Shown here piece after piece: positions 51,838 through 60,050 of a DNA stretch of 64,000 bases (within the stretch, counting starts at the first letter, position 1; each line of letters opens with the position of its first letter). Both the position numbers and the translations under genes were made by a program. The stretch comes from Microbacterium sp. AK009 (GTDB lineage: Bacteria; Actinomycetota; Actinomycetes; Actinomycetales; Microbacteriaceae). Location: assembly GCF_013410955.1 (NCBI RefSeq), contig NZ_JACCCG010000005.1, positions 62,001-126,000 on the forward strand, read 5' to 3'. The notes beneath the pieces were generated by a model. The model made no database searches, was not told the DNA's origin, and saw nothing but the letters and a program-made list of their open reading frames with translations.

Positions 51838-52859
51838 CCGCCGGCCACCTCGTCCAGACCGACCGGGGCGATCTCGAGGCGACCGGCCGGGGTGAGCCGC
51901 GGGCGGCCCGCGCCGGCGAGTCGCCGCGCGCCGCCTCGGCGCTCGACGTGCAGCACGACGTCGATGGCGCTCGTCACCTGGCGTGCGAGCGCGTGGTCGC
52001 CGAGCCCGGCGAGCGCGCCGAGCGCCTCGAGCCGTGTCGCGACGTCGTCGAGCCCGTTGGCGTGTACGGTTCCGGCGCCGCCGTCGTGACCGGTGTTGAG
52101 CGCAGAGAGGAGCTCACGCACCTCCGCCCCGCGGCACTCCCCCACCACGAGCCGGTCCGGACGCATCCGCAGCGCCTCTCGGACCAGTCGCGCCAGGGCG
52201 ATCTCGCCGGCGCCCTCGAGATTGGCCTGGCGCGCCTCGAGACGAGCATGGTGCGGATGCGAGAGGCGCAGCTCCGCGACATCCTCGATCGTGACGATCC
52301 TCTCCGCGGCGGGAGCCGCCGACAGCAGCGCCGCCAGCAGCGTGGTCTTCCCGGCCCCGGCCGCGCCGCTGACGAGCAGGTTCGCCCGTCGGGCGACCAG
52401 CCACTCGAGCCCCTGCTGCGCCGATCGGTCGAACATCCCGGTGGCGGCGAGGTCGTCGAGCGTCGGGGTGCCGAGGCGCGGAATGCGCAGCGAGATGAGT
52501 GTCCCCTCGGGCGAGATGGGCGGAAGGACGGCATGGACGCGGATCCCCCCGTCCAGTCGCACGTCGACGCACGGCGTCGCGTCGTCGATGTGCCGACCCC
52601 CCGCGCCGATGAGGTGCACGGCCAGCTCACGGACCTCCTCTTCACCGGCACGCCAACCGCCCGCCTGCACCGGCCCCTCGCCCCGATCGACGAACAGGCC
52701 GTGGGCGCCGTTGACGAAGACATCCGAGACATCGGGGTCGTCGATGAACGGCGAGAAGGCGTCGAGCACCGCCGGCCGCCGAACGCCGACCGGTGCGGGC
52801 CGGCCCTCAGCGTCGACCCCTCCCGCGGTGCGGGGCCGGACGACGAACGGGATGGACAT
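51834..52859 (-). CDS. Tad pilus ATPase (CpaF/TadA)
   Basis: 341 residues from ATG 52859, leaderless by TACGGT 7 bases upstream; a longer frame to 52952 lacks support. Walker A GAAGAGKTTLLAAL, Walker B-like ERIVTIEDVAELRL, the His box GHDGGAGTVHAN and GECRGAEVRELL. Typical secretion ATPase. It drives assembly of Flp-type pili or a related system. First of the operon with the T2SSF, pilin and TadE genes. Confidence 0.93.
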   Translation of the reverse strand: MSIPFVVRPRTAGGVDAEGRPAPVGVRRPAVLDAFSPFIDDPDVSDVFVNGAHGLFVDRGEGPVQAGGWRAGEEEVRELAVHLIGAGGRHIDDATPCVDVRLDGGIRVHAVLPPISPEGTLISLRIPRLGTPTLDDLAATGMFDRSAQQGLEWLVARRANLLVSGAAGAGKTTLLAALLSAAPAAERIVTIEDVAELRLSHPHHARLEARQANLEGAGEIALARLVREALRMRPDRLVVGECRGAEVRELLSALNTGHDGGAGTVHANGLDDVATRLEALGALAGLGDHALARQVTSAIDVVLHVERRGGARRLAGAGRPRLTPAGRLEIAPVGLDEVAGG

Positions 52860-52866
52860 GCCCTCG

Positions 52867-52872
52867 ACCGTA
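52867..52872 (-). promoter_or_regulatory. -10 element for the leaderless tad operon
   Basis: TACGGT (minus strand), 7 bases before the ATG at 52859. Confidence 0.5.
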
Positions 52873-53011
52873 GGGACGGCACACCACCGGAACAGGGCGT
52901 CCGACCGCATCGGTGGACAGGACCGGCAACGACCACGCTGTGCAGGAGACATCGACCCCCGACTGCGGCGCAGCTCCCTGGCTGAGCCGTCCCGACACGC
53001 GCACAGACAAG

Positions 53012-53052
53012 AGGAGGCGGTATCCCATGGGGGGAATGGGATACCGCCTCCT
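53012..53052. other. Perfect 17-bp inverted repeat with 7-base loop
   Basis: Arms at 53012-53028 (AGGAGGCGGTATCCCAT) and 53036-53052 are exact complements with a GGGGGGA loop. It lies between the divergent tad and acs genes, away from any gene end, so it is not an ordinary terminator; a small RNA or regulatory hairpin is possible. Confidence 0.75.
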
Positions 53053-53293
53053 GCGACGCCCAGACTCGGGGGGATGGGCGGGCGTCGCGAATGCCAGAAT
53101 CGAAGTTCGGCCGGGGTAGATCATACGCAGTCCTCACAGGCGGGCAAAACGACGACGGTGATCTCTCATCGGAACCTCACGTTCCTCTCATCCACCCACT
53201 AACGGAGGTAGTGAGGCGACGCGGGCCGTCGGTACCCTCACGAGTGTCGTGGCCGGAAACGGCACCCGTTCGCCCGCGAAGGAGCGCGCACCG
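53053..53293. other. Long acs upstream region with no firm element
   Basis: About 240 bases. TAGATC/CATACG near 53117 and TACCCT near 53231 could be -10 sequences, but I see no convincing complete promoter or CRP site. An AAGGAG RBS for acs lies at its end. Confidence 0.4.
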
Positions 53294-55273
53294 ATGAGTA
53301 TGACCAGCAGTCAGATCGACCACCTGTTGAACGAGAATCGACGGTTCGCGCCGTCTGCGGAGTTCGCCGCCGACGCCGTCGCGAACGCCGAGCTCTATGC
53401 CCGCGCGGCAGAGGATCGCGAGGGGTTCTGGGCCGACCAGGCCCGGGAGCTGCTGCACTGGCACACCCCTTTCACGCAGGTGCTGAACTGGTCGAACCCC
53501 CCGTTCGCCGAGTGGTTCGCCGACGGCGAGCTCAACGTCGCCTACAACTGCCTCGACCGGCACGTCGAAGCCGGGAACGGCGACCGGGTCGCCCTGCTGT
53601 GGGAGGGCGAGCCGGGCGACGAGCGGCGGGTGACCTACGCCGAGCTGACCGACGAGGTCAAGCGCCTGGCCAATGTGCTCGAAGGCCTCGGCGTGGGCCT
53701 GAACGACCGCGTCGCGATCTACATGCCGATGATCCCCGAGGCGATCGCCGCGATGCTCGCCGTCGCCCGCATCGGTGCCGCGCACTCGGTGGTCTTCGGC
53801 GGATTCTCCGCCGACAGCCTGCGCTCGCGGCTAGACGACGCCGGCGCGAAGCTCGTCATCACCGCCGACGGCGGCTACCGCAAGGGCAAAGTGTCACCGC
53901 TCAAGCCCGCGGTCGACATGGCGCTGGCCGACCGCAACGGCTCGGGTCCGCAGGAGACCGTCGAGCACGTGCTGGTCGTCCGCCGCGGCGGCAACGACGT
54001 CGACTGGGTCGACGGACGCGACCTGTGGTGGCACGACGTCGTCCCCGCGGCGTCCGCCGAGCACGAGGCATCCGCATTCCCCGCCGAGAATCCGCTGTTC
54101 ATCCTCTACACCTCCGGCACCACCGGGAAGCCCAAGGGCATCCTGCACACCTCGGGCGGCTACCTCGCCCAGGCCGCGTTCACCAACCGGGTCGTGCACG
54201 ACATCCATCCCGAGACCGACGTGTACTGGTGCACCGCCGACATCGGCTGGATCACCGGTCATTCCTACGTCACCTACGGCCCCCTCGCCAACGGCGCCAC
54301 CCAGGTGCTGTACGAGGGCACCCCCGACACCCCCCACCCCGGACGCTGGTGGGAGCTCGTGGAGAAGTACGGCGTCACGATCCTGTACACCGCACCGACC
54401 GCCATCCGCTCGTTCATGAAGATCGGCCGCGCGGTGCCGCAGAAGTTCGACCTGTCGTCGCTGCGCCTCCTCGGTTCGGTCGGCGAGCCCATCAACCCCG
54501 AGGCGTGGGTCTGGTACCGCGAGATCATCGGCCACGGCGAGACGCCGATCGTCGACACGTGGTGGCAGACCGAGACGGGCGCGATGATGATCTCCGCCCT
54601 CCCCGGGGTGACCGAGACCAAGCCCGGTTCGGCGCAGGTGCCGCTCCCCGGCATCTCGGTCGACGTCGTCGACGACGACGGCACCCACGTCGGCAACGGC
54701 AACGGCGGGCTGCTGGTCATCACCGAACCCTGGCCGTCGATGCTCCGCGGCATCTGGGGCGACCCCGAGCGGTTCAAGGAGACCTACTGGGACAAGTTCG
54801 CCGACAAGGGCTTCTACTTCGCCGGCGACGGCGCGCGCCTGGACGACGACGGCGACGTGTGGCTCCTCGGGCGCGTCGACGACGTGATGAACGTTTCGGG
54901 GCACCGCCTGTCGACCACCGAGATCGAGTCGGCGCTCGTCGCGCACGAGGCCACCGCCGAGGCGGCGGTCGTCGGCGCCTCGGATGAGACGACGGGCCAG
55001 GCCGTGGTCGCGTTCGTGATCATCAAGCAGAGCTACCTCGACAAGCACTCCCCCGAGGGGCTCGCGCAAGCGCTGCGCGCGTGGGTGAGCGAGCAGATCG
55101 GCCCGATCGCGCGCCCGCGCGACGTGTACATCGTCGGCGAGCTGCCGAAGACCCGCTCCGGGAAGATCATGCGTCGCCTGCTGCGCGATGTCGCGGAGGG
55201 GCGCGAGGTCGGCGACACGACGACCCTCGCGGACACCGCCGTGATGAGCGTGATCTCGGCGCAGGTGCGGTAG
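53294..55273 (+). CDS. acs: Acetyl-CoA synthetase
   Basis: 659 residues from ATG 53294, with AAGGAG upstream. The ANL-family core: LYTSGTTGKPKGILHT (P-loop), the WWQTETGAMM motif, GDGARLDDDGDVWLLGR, and the C-terminal KTRSGKIMRRLLR with the acetylated Lys. N-terminal LEN-type region (NENRRFAPSAEFA) is typical of Acs. Converts acetate, ATP and CoA into acetyl-CoA. Stands alone with a long upstream region; a nested inverted repeat follows. Confidence 0.96.
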   Translation: MSMTSSQIDHLLNENRRFAPSAEFAADAVANAELYARAAEDREGFWADQARELLHWHTPFTQVLNWSNPPFAEWFADGELNVAYNCLDRHVEAGNGDRVALLWEGEPGDERRVTYAELTDEVKRLANVLEGLGVGLNDRVAIYMPMIPEAIAAMLAVARIGAAHSVVFGGFSADSLRSRLDDAGAKLVITADGGYRKGKVSPLKPAVDMALADRNGSGPQETVEHVLVVRRGGNDVDWVDGRDLWWHDVVPAASAEHEASAFPAENPLFILYTSGTTGKPKGILHTSGGYLAQAAFTNRVVHDIHPETDVYWCTADIGWITGHSYVTYGPLANGATQVLYEGTPDTPHPGRWWELVEKYGVTILYTAPTAIRSFMKIGRAVPQKFDLSSLRLLGSVGEPINPEAWVWYREIIGHGETPIVDTWWQTETGAMMISALPGVTETKPGSAQVPLPGISVDVVDDDGTHVGNGNGGLLVITEPWPSMLRGIWGDPERFKETYWDKFADKGFYFAGDGARLDDDGDVWLLGRVDDVMNVSGHRLSTTEIESALVAHEATAEAAVVGASDETTGQAVVAFVIIKQSYLDKHSPEGLAQALRAWVSEQIGPIARPRDVYIVGELPKTRSGKIMRRLLRDVAEGREVGDTTTLADTAVMSVISAQVR

Positions 55274-55327
55274 CCCGCGCCCGGCCGCTCGCTCCGCGCC
55301 GCGACGCGTCGCGCCGCGTTTGTGCGC

Positions 55328-55394
55328 CGAGAGTGCGACGGGGCGCCGAGGGTGTGGGGTTCACCCGCATTCTCGGCGCGCAGATGCACTCTCG
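55328..55394. repeat. Nested inverted repeats after acs
   Basis: Outer arms CGAGAGTGC (55328-55336) and GCACTCTCG (55386-55394); inner arms GCGCCGAG (55343-55350) and CTCGGCGC (55372-55379). It lies between the convergent acs and ridA genes and may serve as terminator, or be an intergenic repeat family. Confidence 0.65.
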
Positions 55395-55454
55395 CGGAGG
55401 CGCGGAGGAGGGCGGGCGGAGCTGCGCGCGGGGGAGGGATGCCGCGGAGCGGCG

Positions 55455-55922
55455 TCAGACGAGGGTGAAGACGACCTCGATCTCGACCGGGGCGTCCAGC
55501 GGCAGAACCGGTACGCCGACCGCGGAGCGGGCGTGGCGACCGGCGTCGCCGAAGATCTCACCGAGAACGGTGCTCGCGCCGTTGATCACGCCCGGCTGGC
55601 CGGTGAACTCGGGCACGGAGGCGACGAAACCGGTGACCTTCAGCACGCCGGCCAGGCGGTCCACCCCGCCGGCGGCGGCAGCCGCCGCGGCGATCGCGTT
55701 CAAGGCGCTCTGGCGGGCGTAGCCCGCCGCGGCATCCGGGGTCACCAGACCCTCGCCCTCGCCGACCTTGCCGGTCTGAGGGAGCGCACCCGAGACCATC
55801 GGGAGCTGACCGGCGGTGTACACGAGGTCGCCGTGCACCTTGGCGGGGATGTAGGCCGCCACCGGCGGGACGACCGAGGGGAGCTCGATCCCGAGCTCGG
55901 CGAGGCGCTCGGAAACGCTCAC
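55455..55922 (-). CDS. RidA/YjgF-family protein
   Basis: 155 residues from the GTG that overlaps the upstream stop. Trimeric barrel family: YTAGQLPMVSG, QSALNAIAAAAAAAGG, VTGFVASVPEFTGQPGVING and HARSAVGVPVLPLDAPVEIEVV. The Arg near residue 135 (RSAVG) matches the imine-deaminase-type substrate residue, so it may hydrolyse reactive enamines or imines. In M. tuberculosis a RidA-like gene (Rv3678c region) is adjacent to the ponA2 locus, as here. Sits behind the 72-residue gene on the same strand. Confidence 0.88.
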   Translation of the reverse strand: MSVSERLAELGIELPSVVPPVAAYIPAKVHGDLVYTAGQLPMVSGALPQTGKVGEGEGLVTPDAAAGYARQSALNAIAAAAAAAGGVDRLAGVLKVTGFVASVPEFTGQPGVINGASTVLGEIFGDAGRHARSAVGVPVLPLDAPVEIEVVFTLV

Positions 55923-56137
55923 TGCTCGTCTCCGAACTGGCGCGCCGCCTGCTCGGCGGCGCCGAGCGCCGCGTTGGGGGCACCGCCGCCGGTGGGGCGC
56001 TTGAAGTAGGCCACGAGGCCCCCCTCCGGGCCCTGGACGACCTGCACGAGCTCCCACCCCTGCTTCCCCCAGTTGTTGAGGATGGCGGCGGTGTTGTGGA
56101 TCAGCAGCGGAGTGGTGAGGTACTCCCACGTCGTCAT
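55919..56137 (-). CDS. Small DUF4177-type protein
   Basis: 72 residues from the ATG at 56137 (MTTWEYLTTPLLIHN). The conserved WEYxTxP and NNWGKQGWELVQVVQG stretches match the DUF4177-type pattern. The C-terminal half is Ala/Gly-rich (GGGAPNAALGAAEQAA). No signal or membrane segment. The equivalent small gene sits beside the RidA-like gene in mycobacteria. GTGA overlap with ridA indicates co-translation. Function unknown. Confidence 0.8.
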   Translation of the reverse strand: MTTWEYLTTPLLIHNTAAILNNWGKQGWELVQVVQGPEGGLVAYFKRPTGGGAPNAALGAAEQAARQFGDEQ

Positions 56138-56231
56138 CGAGGCTCCTGGGGTCGGGGCGGAATCGCAGGCGGATGCTGGGAAACATCTCCGTGGGCGCAC
56201 GCCGGTCGAGGGATCGCCCAGGAAGCTCCCT

Positions 56232-56237
56232 TACGAT
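56232..56237 (+). promoter_or_regulatory. -10 element for the leaderless PBP gene
   Basis: TACGAT, 7 bases before the ATG at 56245. Confidence 0.55.
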
Positions 56238-56244
56238 CAACCCT

Positions 56245-58986
56245 ATGCCTGAGACGAAACGGACGGGTAGCGGTGTGCTCGGCGGCCTCCTCGGGGTCGT
56301 CGGGCTGAGCGCCGTCGCTGGTGTTCTCGTGACCGCCGCCGTCACCCCCGCGATCGCTGTGTCAGGGGCCGCGGCCTCCAGCGCCATCTCGATGTTCGAC
56401 AACATGCCGAGCTACCTCGAGATCGACGAGCTGATGCTGCCGACGACGCTCGTCTACACGAACCCCGACACCGGGGAAGAGATCGAGTGGACGAAGTTCT
56501 ACGACCAGAACCGGTCGCCGGTGACCTTCGACCAGGTCGCACCGGTCGTCTACGACGCCGTGCTGTCGTCCGAGGACCCGCGCTACTACCAGCACGGCGG
56601 CGTCGACCTCATCGGCACGACCCGCGCGCTTCTCAGCAACGCGTCGGGCGGTCAGACCCAGGGTGGCTCGTCGATCAGCCAGCAGTACGTCAAGAACGTG
56701 CTCATCCAGCGCTGCGAGCGCGACGCCGAGGAGGTCGTGGAGAACGGCGAGGTGGTGCGCACTCGCGACGAGGTGCTCCGCAACTGCTGGGAGGAGGCGA
56801 CGAACGCCTCCGGTGCCGAGGGCTACGAGCGCAAGCTCCAGGAGATGCGCTACGCCATCGCCCTCGAGCAGCGCTACTCCAAGAACGACATCCTGCTCGG
56901 CTACCTCAACATCGCGAACTTCGGTGGCACCAACTACGGCATCGACGCGTCGTCGAAGTACTACTTCAACGTCCCCGCCTCGCAGCTGAGCGTCTCTCAG
57001 GCCGCGACGCTCGCCGGCATCGTGCAGAACCCGAACACCTACCGGATCGACAAGCCGGGTGGATCGATCATCAACTCCGAGGGCGTCGGCTTCAACAAGG
57101 CACCCGACGGGTCCATCGACGACGTCCAGCCCGGAACCATCCAGGCGCTCTACACCCTCCGGGATGAGGGTGTCATCAACGACGAGCAGCTGCTCGCCGC
57201 CGCGGACGGGTACAGCGCGACCAAGGGCCGGCAGTTGTACGTGCTCAGTCGCATGCTCGACGACGGCAAGATCAATCGCGACCAGTACATCCAGGCGGCG
57301 ATCGAGCCGATCACGCCTGCGATCACGCAGCCGGTCACCGGCTGCCAGTCGACCGGCGGCGCCGCCTACTACTGCCAGTACGTCGTCTCCACCATCCAGA
57401 ACGACCCGGCCTTCGGCGAGACCCGGGAGGCGCGCGACCGCGCGCTCCGCCAGGACGGTCTGAAGATCTACACCACTCTGGACCCGCGTGTGCAGATCGC
57501 CGCCGAACAGGCCATGGCCGATTACGCGCCGACGTCGATCGAAGGCATGGAGTTCGGGGCCACCGCCACCAGCGTCGAGGCCAAGACCGGCCGCGTCCTC
57601 GCGATCGCACAGAACACCCGTTACGTCCCCGGCGCGACGGAAGACCCCAACGAGTCGTCCATCGTCTTCGCCGGCGACTCGACCTACGGCGGCTCGGGCG
57701 GCTTCGGCGCCGGGTCGACCTTCAAGCTCTTCACCCTCATCGACTGGCTGGAGCAGGGGAAGTCGCTGCGCGAGGTCGTCAACGGCACCGATCGGAACAT
57801 TCCCCGGATGACGTCCTGCGCGGGCGACTGGGTCAACCCCGGGAGCGACCGGATCCGCAACTTCGGCAATCAGCGCGGTTACAACGGCACGCCCCTGCGC
57901 TTCACCGCCGAGTCGTTGAACACCGGCTTCATCGGGATGGCTGCGGAGCTCGATCTCTGCGACATCACCAATGTCGTGGCGAAGATGGGTGTGACCAAGG
58001 GAAACGGCGACCCGATCAACGTGACTGTGCCCTCGCAGATCATCGGCGTCGATGACGTTTCGCCGATTGCGATGGCGGGCGCGTACGCGACCGTTGCCAA
58101 TGGTGGAACGCTCTGCCAGCCGAAGGTCATCGACCGCGTGGTCGACAACAACGGTGTCGACCGTCCCGAGCTCGTTCCGGTCCGCAACTGCTCCCCCGTC
58201 CTCACCCCCGAGGTGGCGTCCACCGCCGCCTTCGCGCTGCAGGGTGTGATGGTCCGAGGCGGAACCGGCGCGCAGGCGAACCCCTTCGACGGAACCCCGA
58301 TGATCGGCAAGACCGGAACGAACGAGCAGCGTCATTCGTGGATGATTGAGTCGTCGACGAATGTCACGACAGCCGTCATGGCCGGGAACGTCCGCGGCAC
58401 CGTCGACATCGCTCGCGCCTACGCGTACGACCGGCGTGTGATGGACATCCGCTATCCGATCGCTCAGCGCATCCAGGCGACCGCGAACGCCGCGTACGGC
58501 GGAGACGACTTCCCGCCGCCCGCCGAGAACCTCATCCGCCAGGTGGTCCGCGACGTGCCGAACGTCGTCGGCCAGACGATCGACCAGGCCCGAGCGACCC
58601 TCGAGGGCGCAGGCTGGGAGGTCGCGGTGGGCGACGCGGTCGACTCCGATCAGCCGACGAACATCATCGTTGCGCAGAACCCGTCGGGCCAGGCGCCGGC
58701 CGGCTCCGTGATCACAATCAACCCCAGCAACGGGCAGGCCGTCACGGTCCCCGACGTCAGCGGGCAGAACCCCGCCGTCGCCGCGGGAGCGTTGAATGCG
58801 GCCGGATTCTCCGCGCAACTGGGGTCGTGTACGCCCGATCCGGGTTCCGGTGTGGGCCGCGTCACCGGCACGGATCCCGGCCCCGGCACAGCCACGACGC
58901 GCGGAGCGACCGTGACGATCAACTTCGCCGCTGCCGCGTGCCCCGGGCAGGGTGCGCCCGGTGACGACGAAGACGACGACGAGTAG
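56245..58986 (+). CDS. ponA2: Class A penicillin-binding protein with PASTA repeats (PonA2-like)
   Basis: 913 residues from ATG 56245. One N-terminal membrane helix (residues about 10-45). GT51 glycosyltransferase domain about 70-270 with SSEDPRYYQHGGVD and GGSSISQQYVKN. Transpeptidase domain about 430-740 with nucleophile Ser in GAGSTFKLF, and GKTGTNEQ. Two PASTA repeats near the C-terminus (VPNVVGQTIDQARATLEGAGW and VPDVSGQNPAVAAGALNAAGF) and an acidic tail (GDDEDDDE). Polymerises and cross-links peptidoglycan outside the membrane. It and the next gene are in the M. tuberculosis order ponA2-Rv3683. Confidence 0.93.
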   Translation: MPETKRTGSGVLGGLLGVVGLSAVAGVLVTAAVTPAIAVSGAAASSAISMFDNMPSYLEIDELMLPTTLVYTNPDTGEEIEWTKFYDQNRSPVTFDQVAPVVYDAVLSSEDPRYYQHGGVDLIGTTRALLSNASGGQTQGGSSISQQYVKNVLIQRCERDAEEVVENGEVVRTRDEVLRNCWEEATNASGAEGYERKLQEMRYAIALEQRYSKNDILLGYLNIANFGGTNYGIDASSKYYFNVPASQLSVSQAATLAGIVQNPNTYRIDKPGGSIINSEGVGFNKAPDGSIDDVQPGTIQALYTLRDEGVINDEQLLAAADGYSATKGRQLYVLSRMLDDGKINRDQYIQAAIEPITPAITQPVTGCQSTGGAAYYCQYVVSTIQNDPAFGETREARDRALRQDGLKIYTTLDPRVQIAAEQAMADYAPTSIEGMEFGATATSVEAKTGRVLAIAQNTRYVPGATEDPNESSIVFAGDSTYGGSGGFGAGSTFKLFTLIDWLEQGKSLREVVNGTDRNIPRMTSCAGDWVNPGSDRIRNFGNQRGYNGTPLRFTAESLNTGFIGMAAELDLCDITNVVAKMGVTKGNGDPINVTVPSQIIGVDDVSPIAMAGAYATVANGGTLCQPKVIDRVVDNNGVDRPELVPVRNCSPVLTPEVASTAAFALQGVMVRGGTGAQANPFDGTPMIGKTGTNEQRHSWMIESSTNVTTAVMAGNVRGTVDIARAYAYDRRVMDIRYPIAQRIQATANAAYGGDDFPPPAENLIRQVVRDVPNVVGQTIDQARATLEGAGWEVAVGDAVDSDQPTNIIVAQNPSGQAPAGSVITINPSNGQAVTVPDVSGQNPAVAAGALNAAGFSAQLGSCTPDPGSGVGRVTGTDPGPGTATTRGATVTINFAAAACPGQGAPGDDEDDDE

Positions 58987-59918
58987 TGCGGCGTCCTCTG
59001 ACGAGGGCCGCTCTCACCGCGCTCGGCGTGGTGGGGGCGGCCGGCACCGCCTCGGCCGTCTGGGGCATCGGGATCGAGCGGTACCTTTTCACTCTCCGTG
59101 AACACCAGCTGCAGCTCCTCCCGGCAGACGCCCGCCCCCTTCGGATCCTTCACGTGTCCGACGCCCACATGGCACCGTGGCAGCGGCGCAAGCAGCGCTG
59201 GATCGCCGGCCTCGCGGCGCTCGAACCCGACCTGATCATCAATACCGGCGACAATCTCGGCCACCCCTTGGGGCTCGACGGCATCCGCGCCGCGTTCGGG
59301 CCGTTCCGCGGCATCCCCGGCGTGTATGTCCATGGCTCGAACGACCATGTCGCACCCAGCCCCCGCAATCCGTTCAAGTACTTCCTCGGCCCGTCCAAGA
59401 TCAGAACCGAGCCCGAGCTCCTCGAGACCGATCTGCTTGACCGGTATCTCACCGATGAGCTGGGCTGGCACGACCTGAACAACACCGTCGCGACTCTTGA
59501 CGCCGCCGGAGCTCGCATCCATGCGTTCGGTGTCAACGACGCGCATCGCGGATGGGATCGCCTGGGGTCGCTTCCGGAACCGATCGCCCATATGCGACAG
59601 GCCGAAGACTCCGCACTGACGATCGGGGTGACCCACGCGCCCTACCGCCGGGTGCTCGACGCCTTCGTCGATCTCGGGGCCGATGCGGTCTTCGCCGGTC
59701 ACACCCACGGCGGACAGGTGCGTCTCCCCGGCGTCGGCGCGCTCGTGGCGAACTGCGACATCCCGCTCGACCAGGCGCGGGGGCTGAGCGTCTGGTCGCA
59801 CGCCGGCCGCACCGCACCGCTCAATGTCAGCGCCGGCCTCGGCCACTCGATCTACGCGCCGGTGCGCTTCGCGTGCCGTCCGGAGGCGACGCTCATCACG
59901 GTCCTTCCCGCGCACTGA
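58986..59918 (+). CDS. Membrane-associated metallophosphoesterase
   Basis: 310 residues from GTG 58986 overlapping the PBP stop by one base. N-terminal hydrophobic segment (LTALGVVGAAGTASAVWGI) may anchor it. Calcineurin-like motifs: VSDAHMAPWQ, NTGDNLGHP, GSNDHVAPSPRN and GHTHGGQVRLPG, providing the two-metal ligands. In mycobacteria the homologue is Rv3683 next to ponA2; the substrate is unknown. Cotranslation with the PBP suggests an envelope role. Confidence 0.92.
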   Translation: MRRPLTRAALTALGVVGAAGTASAVWGIGIERYLFTLREHQLQLLPADARPLRILHVSDAHMAPWQRRKQRWIAGLAALEPDLIINTGDNLGHPLGLDGIRAAFGPFRGIPGVYVHGSNDHVAPSPRNPFKYFLGPSKIRTEPELLETDLLDRYLTDELGWHDLNNTVATLDAAGARIHAFGVNDAHRGWDRLGSLPEPIAHMRQAEDSALTIGVTHAPYRRVLDAFVDLGADAVFAGHTHGGQVRLPGVGALVANCDIPLDQARGLSVWSHAGRTAPLNVSAGLGHSIYAPVRFACRPEATLITVLPAH

Positions 59919-60008
59919 GACCTCGACGTCCTCTCCTGCACAACGGGGAGATCCGCGGACTTCTCCACCGAAGCGCCGACTGACGACTGCCGCGATGCGC
60001 ACGAAGGC

Positions 60009-60031
60009 GACGATCGATCCGTCCGATCGTC
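60009..60031. other. 8-bp inverted repeat before the surface-protein gene
   Basis: GACGATCG at 60009-60016 and CGATCGTC at 60024-60031 with a 7-base spacer, 20 bases before the start at 60051. Operator or hairpin. Confidence 0.4.
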
Positions 60032-60050
60032 TAGCCGGGAGTCCGTCACG

